Positions 48,032 to 57,531 of a DNA stretch of 64,000 bases are shown here, one piece after another (the first letter of the stretch is position 1; every line of letters starts with the position of its first letter). Location: NCBI GenBank assembly GCA_946803585.1, contig CAMPEQ010000011.1, positions 372,001-436,000 of the forward strand, given 5' to 3'. Under the pieces are notes generated by a model that saw nothing but the letters and a program-made list of their open reading frames with translations, did not search any database and was not told the DNA's origin. The stretch is from an uncultured Actinomycetes bacterium (GTDB lineage: Bacteria; Actinomycetota; Actinomycetes; S36-B12; UBA10799). A program made the position numbers and the translations under genes.

Positions 48032-49297
48032 CTAACGCCCCGTTCCTGCGTAGACAACTGCTTCACCATCGGCATCAAGACCGAAAGCGGTATGAATCGC
48101 TTGGACTGCCCGAGCAGCTTCCTCCACCCGAGTTACCACCGAGATGCGGATCTCTGAGGTCGAGATCATCTCTACGTTAATCCCAGCATCGGCAAGTGCA
48201 CGGAAGGTCGTGGCCGACACCCCTGGGTGGGATCGCATCGCTGCCCCAACCAACGAGATCTTGGCGACCTTCTCGTCGTAGATCAACTCTTCGAATCCTA
48301 GCTCCTCCTGGTGCTCAAGGAGCATGACTTTGGTCCGCTCGCCATCAGCCATAGCGATTGTGAAGGTGATGTCGGTATGCCCAGCGGCCGACACGTTCTG
48401 CACGATCATGTCGAGGTTCACCTCTGATGCCGCTAGCAACTCGAAGACCGCAGCCGCCCGACCTGGCTTATCGGCTATTCCGGCGATCGTGATCTTGGCT
48501 TCAGAGAGGTCGTGAGTGACCCCTGAGATGATTGCGTGCTCCACATTGGCTCCTTCTATGAACTCGGCAGTGGTAACGAGAGTGCCTGGTGCATCGCTGA
48601 ACGACGACCGAACCCACAGTGGCATTTGCGAGCGCCGAGCGTATTCGACACAGCGCAGGTGTAGGACCTTGGCACCGTTCGCGGCAAGTTCGAGCATCTC
48701 CTCGTAGGTGGTAATCGGCACCTGGCGGGCCTTCGGGGCGATCCGCGGATCGGCAGAGAAGATGCCGTCAACATCGGTGTAGATCTCGCACTTGTCGGCC
48801 TTTAGCGCTGCCGCCAACGCAACTGCGGTGGTGTCTGAGCCGCCCCGCCCGAGGGTGGTGATGTCTTTGGTGTCCTGGGAGACACCTTGGAAGCCGGCAA
48901 CGATCGGGATCGCTCCCTTGCTGATGGCTTCAGAAATACGCCCCGGAGTGACATCGATGATCTTCGCTGCACCATGGGATGCGGTCGTGATCAACCCAGC
49001 TTGCGAGCCGGTGTAGGAACGCGCTTGGTAGCCCAAGTCGGCGATCGCCATCGCTAGCACTGCCATGGAAATCCGCTCACCGGCGGTGAGGAGCATGTCG
49101 AGCTCACGTGCCGGTGGTGCAGGTGAGACCTGCTCAGCTAGTTCGAGTAGCTCGTCGGTCGTGTCGCCCATAGCTGAAACGACCACCACGCAGTCGTCGC
49201 CGTTGGCTACCGTCTCAACGATTCGTTTAGCGACCCGGCGGACACTCGCCGCATCGGCAACGGAGGATCCGCCGTACTTCTGGACTACCAGCCCCAT
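48032..49297 (-). CDS. lysC: Aspartate kinase
   Basis: [25 protein letters not shown]; tandem ACT-type C-terminus; adjacent to asd. Confidence 0.97.
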   Translation of the reverse strand: MGLVVQKYGGSSVADAASVRRVAKRIVETVANGDDCVVVVSAMGDTTDELLELAEQVSPAPPARELDMLLTAGERISMAVLAMAIADLGYQARSYTGSQAGLITTASHGAAKIIDVTPGRISEAISKGAIPIVAGFQGVSQDTKDITTLGRGGSDTTAVALAAALKADKCEIYTDVDGIFSADPRIAPKARQVPITTYEEMLELAANGAKVLHLRCVEYARRSQMPLWVRSSFSDAPGTLVTTAEFIEGANVEHAIISGVTHDLSEAKITIAGIADKPGRAAAVFELLAASEVNLDMIVQNVSAAGHTDITFTIAMADGERTKVMLLEHQEELGFEELIYDEKVAKISLVGAAMRSHPGVSATTFRALADAGINVEMISTSEIRISVVTRVEEAARAVQAIHTAFGLDADGEAVVYAGTGR

Positions 49298-49409
49298 ATA
49301 AGGCTCCAGGTTCTAGTGACAGGTTCGTGTGGTGGAAAGTTGAATCGGCGGAGTAGTCAGTCTACGTGGCGCGGTGATGACCCCACCACACTACTCTCCT
49401 GCGGTCGCG

Positions 49410-50009
49410 CTAGCCCGAGACTTGTCGACGTCCCGAGAATGCCCGACCCAAGGTGACCTCATCGGCGTATTCCAAGTCGCCGCCGACCGGCAGCCCACTG
49501 GCCAAGCGCGAGACCGTCATTCCCAGTGGGCTAAGCAGTCTGGCCAGATACGTTGCCGTCGCCTCGCCCTCGAGATTGGGGTCAGTGGCGATCACTACCT
49601 CGCTCACCGTCCCATCAGCCAAGCGCGTCATCAACTCTCTGACGCGCAAATCGTCCGGACCGATCCCGTCGATTGGACTAATCGCTCCGCCGAGAACGTG
49701 GTAGATCCCGCGGTACTCCCGCGTTCGCTCAACCGCGACGACGTCTTTGGGCTCCTCGACGACACAGATCATCGATCGGTCTCGGCGGTTATCCGAGCAG
49801 ACCTTGCAGCGTTCTTCCTCGCTGACATTGCCGCAGTCAACGCAGAAGCGCACCTTGTCTTTGACTGCGATCATCGCCTCGGCAAGGTGGCGGACATCTT
49901 GTTCTTCGGCCTGCAAAATGTGGAAGGCAATCCGCTGGGCGCTCTTAGGGCCCACACCCGGTAGACGACCTAGTTCGCCCACCAGATCGGCGATAGCTCC
50001 ATCAAACAT
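49410..50009 (-). CDS. recR: Recombination mediator RecR
   Basis: [22 protein letters not shown]-type N-terminus ([24 protein letters not shown]); [16 protein letters not shown] zinc finger; [18 protein letters not shown]. Confidence 0.96.
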   Translation of the reverse strand: MFDGAIADLVGELGRLPGVGPKSAQRIAFHILQAEEQDVRHLAEAMIAVKDKVRFCVDCGNVSEEERCKVCSDNRRDRSMICVVEEPKDVVAVERTREYRGIYHVLGGAISPIDGIGPDDLRVRELMTRLADGTVSEVVIATDPNLEGEATATYLARLLSPLGMTVSRLASGLPVGGDLEYADEVTLGRAFSGRRQVSG

Positions 50010-50017
50010 CTCCTTGC

Positions 50018-52129
50018 TCAGCCCCCGTCGTATTCAGTGATCTGCACGCCGCCGAGTTCCCGTTTGAGTAACTCGATTCCGGCGACCTCGTCGACATCAA
50101 CGCTGTCAGCGACCTCGTCCTCGTTTTCCTGCTTGCTAGCGGCGGGGTCTGCGGGCCGCTGATTGGACGAATCCGACTGCTGCTGCGACCCGCTCGACGA
50201 AGGCGCGGCCGCCGGTCGTTGCGCCCCGTCACCACTGACGAGTTGGATCCGCAACGGTACGCCGATAACGGACTTGGTTACCTGTGCCACGGTCTCATCG
50301 TGTGAGTTGGTCTGCTGGTAGCGCTTGACCGTCCCGATGTCCTTGTGCGACGCAACCAGAATGTTACCCTCGACAGAGACTGGGTGGGCAGGAAGCAACA
50401 TCATCCACACGACCTTGGACTGACTGCGGATACCTTCGAGCACTGTGGGCCACAGCGCTCGTACTTGCTCGATCGAGACATCGCCAGCCGTGGGGGCCGC
50501 AGCTGAATCGACCGGGGAGTCGACCGCGGAATCGATCGGGGAGTCGTTCGGGGTCTCGACCGGGGTGTCGTTGGGCTCAGCGACCGGGTCCTTCCTCGCC
50601 GCAGGCTCACTCGCGGCCGAGACAGGTGCCGCCGACATCGTTGGCCGCTTCGGTGGGCCAGACCGCGGCCGCTGATTCACTGATCCGGACCTGGCTTGTT
50701 CGGGCTCTACTCGTTCGGGTTCTGATCGCACTGGTTCTGCGGGCCCGGGTTCCGTGCCCTCGGCGTTTGCGGCCTCGGGCTTGGCGGGCTCGGGTTTGGC
50801 TGTCTCGGGCGCAACATCGGAGAGCCGCCCGGGCGGGGTGGGCGCACTCGAGGTTGGAGCAGAAGCTTGGACGGTCCCCTGCGCCGACTCCTGAATCGCA
50901 GCTGAGGCTGAAGGGAGTGCGGTTGCCGCCGCCGCTGGGCTAGACGAGGTCACCGGTCGCGGCGAGGAAGTAGCCACTCCCCGTTCGAGATACTCAACCC
51001 GTGCTACGAGCGACTGCGGACCGGTGTCGGCAGCGGGCAGTACGAGTCGGGCGGCGAGGAGTTCGAGTTGGAGCCGCGGCGCCGTCGCGCCCTTGAGTTC
51101 CGATAGCCCCTTACTCACCAGGTCAGCGTGGCGGCTGAGCTCGCCGTGCCCAAAGCGGGTCGCCTGCTCGCGTAGTTCTCCCAGCCGGTCAATCGGCCCA
51201 TCAATCAGACCGGATTCAGCGGCATCTGGGACACCCGCCACGATGAGCAGGTCGCGCAGCCGCTCCAACAGATCCGTAACAAACCGGCGCGGATCATGAC
51301 CGGTCTCGACCACCGCATCGATCAGGCGAAAGAGCGTCGCGCCGTCGTAGTCAGCCATGGCTAGGACCAGTTCGTCAATGAGCGCCGCATCGGTCACCCC
51401 CAGTTGGGTAGCGGCCTCTTCATAAGTAAGGCCGGCCGGACCCGAACCAGCCAGAAGCTGACCCATGATCGACAGGGAATCGCGAACCGAGCCGTCAGCT
51501 GCTCGACTGACAAGGGCCAGCGCACCAGGATCGGCGGTAAACCCTTCCTGCTCGCAGATACTCGCGAGGTGGGCCTGCAATGTGCGGGCGGGAACGAGGC
51601 GAAACCCGTAGTGATGGGTTCGGGATCGAATCGTTCCGATGATCTTGTCTGGCTCTGTGGTCGCAAAGACGAATCGCAAATGCGGTGGCGGTTCCTCCAC
51701 CAGCTTGAGCAGCGCGTTCGCTGCTCCTGGGCCGAGTTGATGCGCCTCGTCAATGATGTAGATCTTGTAGCGACTCGATGCCGGGGCGTAGACGGCCTTC
51801 TCGCGTAGATCTCGTGCATCGTCGACGAGCCCATGGGTCGCGGCATCCATCTCGATCACGTCGATCGAACCCGACCCGTTTGGTGCCAAGTCAACGCAGC
51901 TATTGCACTGCCCACAAGGGGTCGACGTCGGTCCCTGTTCGCAGTTCAGCGACCGCGCCAAGATGCGCGCACTCGAGGTCTTCCCACACCCACGCGGGCC
52001 GGAAAACAGATAGGCGTGGTGGACTCGATCATGGTCTAGAGCTCGACCTAGCGGCTCAACGACGTGGTCTTGACCGATCACCTCAGCGAGGGTTCCCGGG
52101 CGGTACTTGCGATATAGGGCGAGGCTCAC
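50018..52129 (-). CDS. dnaX: DNA polymerase III subunit gamma/tau
   Basis: [69 protein letters not shown]. Confidence 0.96.
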   Translation of the reverse strand: MSLALYRKYRPGTLAEVIGQDHVVEPLGRALDHDRVHHAYLFSGPRGCGKTSSARILARSLNCEQGPTSTPCGQCNSCVDLAPNGSGSIDVIEMDAATHGLVDDARDLREKAVYAPASSRYKIYIIDEAHQLGPGAANALLKLVEEPPPHLRFVFATTEPDKIIGTIRSRTHHYGFRLVPARTLQAHLASICEQEGFTADPGALALVSRAADGSVRDSLSIMGQLLAGSGPAGLTYEEAATQLGVTDAALIDELVLAMADYDGATLFRLIDAVVETGHDPRRFVTDLLERLRDLLIVAGVPDAAESGLIDGPIDRLGELREQATRFGHGELSRHADLVSKGLSELKGATAPRLQLELLAARLVLPAADTGPQSLVARVEYLERGVATSSPRPVTSSSPAAAATALPSASAAIQESAQGTVQASAPTSSAPTPPGRLSDVAPETAKPEPAKPEAANAEGTEPGPAEPVRSEPERVEPEQARSGSVNQRPRSGPPKRPTMSAAPVSAASEPAARKDPVAEPNDTPVETPNDSPIDSAVDSPVDSAAAPTAGDVSIEQVRALWPTVLEGIRSQSKVVWMMLLPAHPVSVEGNILVASHKDIGTVKRYQQTNSHDETVAQVTKSVIGVPLRIQLVSGDGAQRPAAAPSSSGSQQQSDSSNQRPADPAASKQENEDEVADSVDVDEVAGIELLKRELGGVQITEYDGG

Positions 52130-52218
52130 GAGGACACCCTACGTGGCCCGAAATCCTCGCGAGGGTCACACAAGATTCTTAGGCCCACAAATCCTGCTAG
52201 CGTCAAAGGAACTCGCTC

Positions 52219-52746
52219 TTGGAGGGTGTCATGGCCTTTTTCCTTACATCGTGGGTCATCACGGTGCTCGGATGGATTGTTCACGTTTTCCTCGACCGTG
52301 TGCCAGACCGTCGAACTAAACACCGCGTCATCGAACTCCTGCTGCTCTGGATGCTCGTTGTCACGGGCGTATTCGGCCTCAGCAGCGGAATCATGCACAT
52401 CTCTGGGATGTCCGGGATGCTCGCTGAGGGGATCGGTTACGCACCGTCGATGTTCCAGTGGGAGGTCGGCTGGGGCGATATCGCGCTATCGGTGATTCTG
52501 ATCGGAACCGCGTGGAAGTCGCTTCGAGGGACTTGGATGACAGCGGCGGTCGTGGTTCTGACGATTCAGTACGGTGGCGACGCGATCGGTCACGTCATGC
52601 AGTACGTCGCACACGACAACACCGCACCAGACAACGTGTGGGCGATTCCCTCGGACATCATGCAACCGATCATCGCGATCGTCCTACTCCTCGTTTACCG
52701 AGCAGGACAGCGAAAGCTCGCGCAGACGACGCAACCGACTGCCTAG
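52219..52746 (+). CDS. Multi-pass membrane protein (possibly DUF6790-like)
   Basis: Four or more hydrophobic segments; GIGYAPSMFQWEVGWGDIALSVILIGTAW. Confidence 0.6.
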   Translation: MEGVMAFFLTSWVITVLGWIVHVFLDRVPDRRTKHRVIELLLLWMLVVTGVFGLSSGIMHISGMSGMLAEGIGYAPSMFQWEVGWGDIALSVILIGTAWKSLRGTWMTAAVVVLTIQYGGDAIGHVMQYVAHDNTAPDNVWAIPSDIMQPIIAIVLLLVYRAGQRKLAQTTQPTA

Positions 52747-52782
52747 GAACAACCGCGCAGGAACAACTGCGTAGGAAAAAAT
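52741..52782. repeat. 14-bp tandem repeat (3 copies) beginning at a stop codon
   Basis: GCCTAGGAACAACC / GCGCAGGAACAACT / GCGTAGGAAAAAAT. Confidence 0.88.
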
Positions 52783-52870
52783 TGGCGGAGGATAGGGGAT
52801 TCGAACCCCTGAGGGCGTTAACCCAACCCGCTTTCCAAGCGAGCGCCATAGGCCACTAGGCGAATCCTCC
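52783..52870 (-). tRNA. tRNA-Ser (anticodon GGA), CCA encoded
   Basis: Reverse complement GGAGGATTCGCCTAGTGGCC...CTTGGAAAG...GGGGTTCGAATCCCCTATCCTCCGCCA; long variable arm. Confidence 0.95.
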
Positions 52871-52923
52871 GTCGATGAGATTACCGGGTTGGCTTAGCGG
52901 AGGCATCACCGCGTACAGTGTTG

Positions 52924-53016
52924 GTCGACCCCTCGCGTGGTGTCACCTCGTCAATCCCCCCAGGGCCGGAAGGCAGCAAGGGTCCACGAGCTCTGGCAGG
53001 TGCGCGGGGGGTCCCT
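52924..53016 (+). ncRNA. ffs: Bacterial SRP RNA, small type (4.5S)
   Basis: GACCCCTCGCG...CCAGGGCCGGAAGGCAGCAAGGG...CGCGGGGGGTC closing stem; location next to dnaX is typical. Confidence 0.93.
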
Positions 53017-53095
53017 TTCATTTACCAGTTCATTACCTTCTCTCAGACGGCCACTCCGGTGGGCTATCGAGATTCATTCGCTCTATGCTGCAAGA

Positions 53096-53431
53096 GTGAT
53101 TTTCAAGGCTGTGGGCGAGAAGCGCCCCTACGACGACCACGAGTTCACCGTGACCGAGTGGGCGCAATTGCCTCCCACCCAGGTTCGGCTAGCAGAGCTC
53201 ATCACCACCAAGCGGACCCTCGACCTAGACGCCCTGCTGTCGGAGGACTCCACCTTCTTTGGCGACCTGTTTGCTCACGTCGTCAAGTGGCAAGGCGATC
53301 TCTACCTCGAGGACGGTCTGCACCGAGCGGTTCGAGCGGCGCTTCAACAGCGGCCAATGCTGCACGCGCGAATCCTCGATCTCGACACCATCGACCTCGA
53401 AGAGTTCCGTAGCCAGCAACAAGCTGGCTAA
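53096..53431 (+). CDS. Conserved actinobacterial VapB/ParB-N-like small protein
   Basis: PYDDHEFTVTEWAQLPPTQVRLAELITTKRTLDLDALLSEDSTFFGDLFAHVVKWQGDLYLEDGLHRAVRAALQQRP; GTG start 53096. Confidence 0.72.
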   Translation: MIFKAVGEKRPYDDHEFTVTEWAQLPPTQVRLAELITTKRTLDLDALLSEDSTFFGDLFAHVVKWQGDLYLEDGLHRAVRAALQQRPMLHARILDLDTIDLEEFRSQQQAG

Positions 53432-53460
53432 CTGCCCTGCGGCACTAGAGCGGCTGAGAG

Positions 53461-53910
53461 GTGCAGTCTGTGTTCGAAAGAACTTACGAGATCCGCTGGG
53501 ATGACGTCGACGCCCTCCAGCACGTGCGCCACACCGCGTACTCGACCTATGCCGCGCAGAGTCGCCTCGGCCTGTTCGCCGAGTTCGGGGTCGACTTCGA
53601 CCCGTCGAAGCTGAGCTTCGCCCCGATCCTGTTCACGGAGAACCTTGCCTATCGCCGGGAGATCCGCCTGAAGGACACGATCCGCGTTACCTCCGCAATG
53701 CTCGGCCTCAGCGCTGATTCCGCCCGCTGGGCGATCATTCACGAGGCGTACCGAGGCGACGGTCAACTCGCTGCCACGATCGAAGTAACCGGCGCCTGGA
53801 TTGACCTGGGTAAACGGAAACTAGTGGCTCCACCAGCCGAGGTCTCTGCGCGAATGCACGACCTACCACGCTCACCGAACTTCGAGATGATCGTCAGATC
53901 TAGCTCGTAG
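53461..53910 (+). CDS. Acyl-CoA thioesterase (hotdog fold)
   Basis: YEIRWDDVDALQHVRHTAYSTYAAQSRLGLFAEFG. Confidence 0.87.
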   Translation: MQSVFERTYEIRWDDVDALQHVRHTAYSTYAAQSRLGLFAEFGVDFDPSKLSFAPILFTENLAYRREIRLKDTIRVTSAMLGLSADSARWAIIHEAYRGDGQLAATIEVTGAWIDLGKRKLVAPPAEVSARMHDLPRSPNFEMIVRSSS

Positions 53911-53928
53911 CCATCTCTAGCGCAGATA

Positions 53929-54792
53929 TCAGCCCGCAGATCCGTGCAGCGGGATACCGAAGAGCCCGCTGAGACCATTGGCAACGAGAGCCACCGCGAT
54001 CGCCAGCACGATGAACCCGAAGATCCTGGTCATGGCATCGATACCAGTTGGGCCCAAGCGGGCGTTGATCGCTCCGGCCGTCAGCAGGCAGATGGCCGCG
54101 AGTACGGCAATGACACCGATACCGATCATTGCTCCGACCGTGTCCAGGGCAGTCGTGGCCTGAGCTGCCAGACCTATCGTGACGCCAATCGCTCCAGGCC
54201 CGGCGAGCATCGGCATCGCCATCGGCGAGAAGGACACGTCGGCACTGGCGTTCTTCGGAGGCTCACTACTCGAGACATCACCGGGATGACTAGTCGCACC
54301 CGTTGCAGCGGTCTCTCCCTTTGCAGACGAGGTATCCGCCGTCTTTGTCTTCGAGGTCGCATCACGACGGTCTTTGGCAGCCAGTTGGCTCACGCCCTTG
54401 GGAAGGTGCGTCACAGTTGAGACGATGCTGGTGGTCGCGCTAGCCACACTTCGCTTGAACCCGCGGTGATGCAGCTCGCGAACATCCTGTTGGCTAAGCC
54501 GGGGCTGGCCGGTGGACATCTGCCAGCCCGTGTGACCAACGATCAACCCTCCGGCGATCTGAAGCATCCCCAGCGATAGGTCAAAGAACGCCAGAATCGC
54601 GTTGCCGACCAACAGTGAGACGCCCAGAATGGCGAAGGCGAACATGGCCGATCGCAGCGCCTGGCGTCGCTGCTCGCTTGCCGAATAATCCTGGGTCAAC
54701 GAGGCAAAGAGCGGGACAGCTCCAAGCGGATTGACCAGGGGAAATAGTCCAGCCGCCGCTAACCCGATGAAACTCAACCATTGCATAGCCAA
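53929..54792 (-). CDS. MarC family (UPF0056) membrane protein with long polar insertion
   Basis: LFPLVNPLGAVPLFASLT; SFSPMAMPMLAGPGAIGVTIGLA. Confidence 0.88.
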   Translation of the reverse strand: MAMQWLSFIGLAAAGLFPLVNPLGAVPLFASLTQDYSASEQRRQALRSAMFAFAILGVSLLVGNAILAFFDLSLGMLQIAGGLIVGHTGWQMSTGQPRLSQQDVRELHHRGFKRSVASATTSIVSTVTHLPKGVSQLAAKDRRDATSKTKTADTSSAKGETAATGATSHPGDVSSSEPPKNASADVSFSPMAMPMLAGPGAIGVTIGLAAQATTALDTVGAMIGIGVIAVLAAICLLTAGAINARLGPTGIDAMTRIFGFIVLAIAVALVANGLSGLFGIPLHGSAG

Positions 54793-54899
54793 ACGCTACT
54801 AACTGGCGCTGACACTTGCTACGTCAGCGACCTGCTGGCGGAGCAACCCTGGTTGTTGCTTCCGAGACCTGGACAAGGTGTCCGCACCACACCGGACAT

Positions 54900-54937
54900 A
54901 GAAAAACTCGCGAACCTGAGGGCTCACGAGTTTTTCT
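54900..54937. terminator. Bidirectional intrinsic terminator downstream of tRNA-Ser(CGA)
   Basis: AGAAAAACTCG...CGAGTTTTTCT. Confidence 0.78.
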
Positions 54938-54961
54938 ACGTCCACCATGGGAGGACAGGTG

Positions 54962-55048
54962 CGGTGGCGGTGGGATTTGAACCCACGGTGGGTTTGACCC
55001 CACACAACATTTCGAGTGTTGCACCTTCGGCCGCTCGGACACGCCACC
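54962..55048 (-). tRNA. tRNA-Ser (anticodon CGA)
   Basis: Reverse complement GGTGGCGTGTCCGAGCGGCC...CAACACTCGAAATGTTG...GTGGGTTCAAATCCCACCGCCACCG. Confidence 0.95.
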
Positions 55049-55246
55049 GCCAGAAAAGGTACCCGCACATGAGTACTCCCCGTGATGCGGGGCACCGCAA
55101 CGCCCACTAGCCGGACGACACCGACGCAGCGGACTACCCGATAGTTCCCAAGACCAAAGTCAAGAATGGGCCAAGATGTGTTGAACCTTCGGAACGAATT
55201 TCGACTACCTGCCGCACTTCCCGCGGTTGAGCCGTACGGTTGAACA

Positions 55247-56407
55247 ATGACTTCCTCCGCGCGGACTTCTGCGCTTCTGGCTGCCTCTTGCGTCGGCGCC
55301 CTGGCATTTGCCGCGGGCGTACCGGCCGCTTCAGCATCTGCTTCCCCAAATGCAGCTCCAACCGCTGATGACCGGCCGAGCGTTCGAGTCATCGGTGGCA
55401 CCGATGCCAACCTGTCGACAACGCCGTGGTTCCTGCAGTTCGCGCCAAAGAACGGCGGAGGTGGGGCCTCGCTGTGTGGAGCGACGAAGATTAAGAAGCG
55501 GTGGGCAGTGACTGCTGCTCACTGCGTCTCGACGCCTAGCGGAATCGCCAAGGTGGGTGCCGGGAAGAGCTTCGTGCTGGCCAATCCCTCGACCCGCAAT
55601 GAGGGAACCCGCTACTACTTGGACTACATCGTCGTGAATCCCAAGTACAACCCGAACTCGGCCGCCAATCTCAACGATATTGCGCTGCTGCGGATGTCCA
55701 AGAAGCTCCCCGGGGGCACGCTCAAACCGAACGCCGATAAGTCACAAACTGTGGCCGGTACGCCCTCAGCAGTCTACGGATTCGGGGAACGGATTGCCGA
55801 TAAGCCGTCGTCTGTTGCCACAGTCCTACAAGAGGGCCAGGTCCAGGACTTGATTGGGCCGAACGATCCCGCGTGCGGCTCCTACGGCAAGAACTACCAC
55901 CCATCGACCCAGCTTTGTGCGGGCCTACCGGCCGGTGGAATCGATGCCTGCCAAGGCGACTCGGGCGGCCCGCTCGTTGCAACTGTGGGCGGCAAACTGC
56001 GTCTCACCGGGATCGTTAGCTCGGGCTACGGCTGTGCGTTGGCCGACTATCCCGGGATCTACACCCGGGTCTCGACCTACGCCAAGTGGATGTCGAAGTA
56101 CACGACCGGAAAGTTCAATATCACTTCGAACTGCAAGGGTTCCTCGTGCAAGGTCAAGCGCGGAAATCAGCGAAAGATCAAGCTAAAGAACCTCACCCCC
56201 AACAAGGGCAGCTACAAAGTCTGGGCGAACAAGAAGAAGTTGGTCTCCATCCACAATGCCAAGGGAGTCGTCTGGGGCAACGAGGCGGCCAAGGCCAAGG
56301 TCAAGGTCACGACTAAGAAGAAGAAGTGCGTCAAGGTGAAGGTCAAGGCAAGCGGAACGCCGAAGAAGGTCTTCAAGATCTCCACAAACAGCAACAACCG
56401 CTGCTAA
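55247..56407 (+). CDS. Secreted S1 (trypsin-like) serine protease with Lys-rich C-terminal domain
   Basis: Signal peptide; VIGGTDANLSTTPWFLQF; TAAHC; NDIALLRM; CQGDSGGPLV; Lys-rich C-terminal ~95 aa. Confidence 0.93.
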   Translation: MTSSARTSALLAASCVGALAFAAGVPAASASASPNAAPTADDRPSVRVIGGTDANLSTTPWFLQFAPKNGGGGASLCGATKIKKRWAVTAAHCVSTPSGIAKVGAGKSFVLANPSTRNEGTRYYLDYIVVNPKYNPNSAANLNDIALLRMSKKLPGGTLKPNADKSQTVAGTPSAVYGFGERIADKPSSVATVLQEGQVQDLIGPNDPACGSYGKNYHPSTQLCAGLPAGGIDACQGDSGGPLVATVGGKLRLTGIVSSGYGCALADYPGIYTRVSTYAKWMSKYTTGKFNITSNCKGSSCKVKRGNQRKIKLKNLTPNKGSYKVWANKKKLVSIHNAKGVVWGNEAAKAKVKVTTKKKKCVKVKVKASGTPKKVFKISTNSNNRC

Positions 56408-56451
56408 CGACTTCGCTGGCTACGACTTCGCTAGCTAGGACTCCGTTGGCT
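56407..56451. repeat. 15-bp tandem repeat (3 copies) spanning the protease/tadA convergent stops
   Basis: ACGACTTCGCTGGCT / ACGACTTCGCTAGCT / AGGACTCCGTTGGCT. Confidence 0.9.
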
Positions 56452-56901
56452 GGCAAAGAAGTCGCGCAATAGTTGGCCGGATTCCTCGGCCAGTACTCCG
56501 CTGACTACCTCCGGGCGATGGTTGAGCTGACGATCGCGTACTAAGTCCCAGCAGCTTCCGACGGCCCCCGCCTTCTCGTCAAACGCGCCGAAGACCAGCC
56601 GCTCGATTCGGGCCGAGACTATCGCCCCTGCACACATAACGCAGGGTTCGAGTGTGACCGCTAAGGTCGCCCCATCCAAGCGCCAGGAGCCGAGTGCCTC
56701 CGCCGCTTCTCGTAGAGCCACGATCTCGGCGTGACCTGTCGGATCATGGTCGGCCTCGCGTCGATTCACGCCGCGACCTATGACCTCACCACCAGCGCTC
56801 ACAACGACGGCCCCGACCGGCACATCACCTACGGGGGTAGCGTTCGCGGCCAGATCAAGCGATAGCCGGATGAGCTCCTGGTCAGACGGTTCGATCAGCA
56901 C
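56431..56901 (-). CDS. tadA: tRNA adenosine(34) deaminase
   Basis: HAEIVALREAAEALGSWRLDGATLAVTLEPCVMCAGAIVSARIERLVFGAFDEKAGAVGS. Confidence 0.93.
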   Translation of the reverse strand: MLIEPSDQELIRLSLDLAANATPVGDVPVGAVVVSAGGEVIGRGVNRREADHDPTGHAEIVALREAAEALGSWRLDGATLAVTLEPCVMCAGAIVSARIERLVFGAFDEKAGAVGSCWDLVRDRQLNHRPEVVSGVLAEESGQLLRDFFASQRSPS

Positions 56902-57384
56902 TTATGCGCGGGCCTCGAACAACGACTCGTACTTGTTGCCGAAGCCCAGACGACGCGCGATAGCCGAGAGCACCTCGTCGGGATACAACTCCTCGTCCTC
57001 GGAGAGGATCGCCAACTCCGAACCACTCATCCCAAGGTCGCGTAGCAGTGTGAGGTCACCGGCAGGTGTGAGCTCATCAAGGTCCTCATCCTCTGGCAAC
57101 GGGAGGTCGAGCTCGTCAAGTACCTCCGCAGCGAGTGGCCAATCCAAGGCCGCGGCCACATCGGAGAGCAGGTACCGCGACTCCCGCCGATCCGTTCTAG
57201 CGACGATGAAGAAGTCCTCCGCGACGCTGACAAGTCCGATCACACCGTTGTCGGCTGGGTGGGCGCTCAGCGCGCCGATCAGGGTTCGCTGGGAAAGCCC
57301 TGTGCGCCGCGGTAACCGCGAGACCTGCCACTGCCCATCCTCGAGCCAGGCGGCCACTACAAAGTCGATCGCGTCCTCGTCCAT
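56902..57384 (-). CDS. tRNA adenosine deaminase-associated protein
   Basis: DFVVAAWLEDGQWQVSRLPRR...LSDVAAALDWPLAAEVLDELDLPLP; adjacent to tadA. Confidence 0.85.
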   Translation of the reverse strand: MDEDAIDFVVAAWLEDGQWQVSRLPRRTGLSQRTLIGALSAHPADNGVIGLVSVAEDFFIVARTDRRESRYLLSDVAAALDWPLAAEVLDELDLPLPEDEDLDELTPAGDLTLLRDLGMSGSELAILSEDEELYPDEVLSAIARRLGFGNKYESLFEARA

Positions 57385-57531
57385 TATTGCCAGATCCTTC
57401 CGCGATCTATCGGTGGCGAATCACCACCACCGGTGAGACTGACACACCCTCGGCCCTAGCGTGGACCCACGTCCCCCAAACGCCAACCCCTAGCGAGTAA
57501 ACAGCACGTAATTGTTGCTACATCATTGTTG

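Noticed and set aside
50018-52129. Programmed frameshift in dnaX
   Set aside because: No slippery A-rich heptamer recognised; the repetitive linker explains the unusual composition.
52918-53412. 164-aa ORF starting in SRP RNA
   Set aside because: Overlaps SRP RNA and is out of frame with the conserved VapB/ParB-N-like gene.
54799-55410. 203-aa minus-strand ORF
   Set aside because: Runs through tRNA-Ser(CGA) and overlaps the protease signal peptide; not credible.
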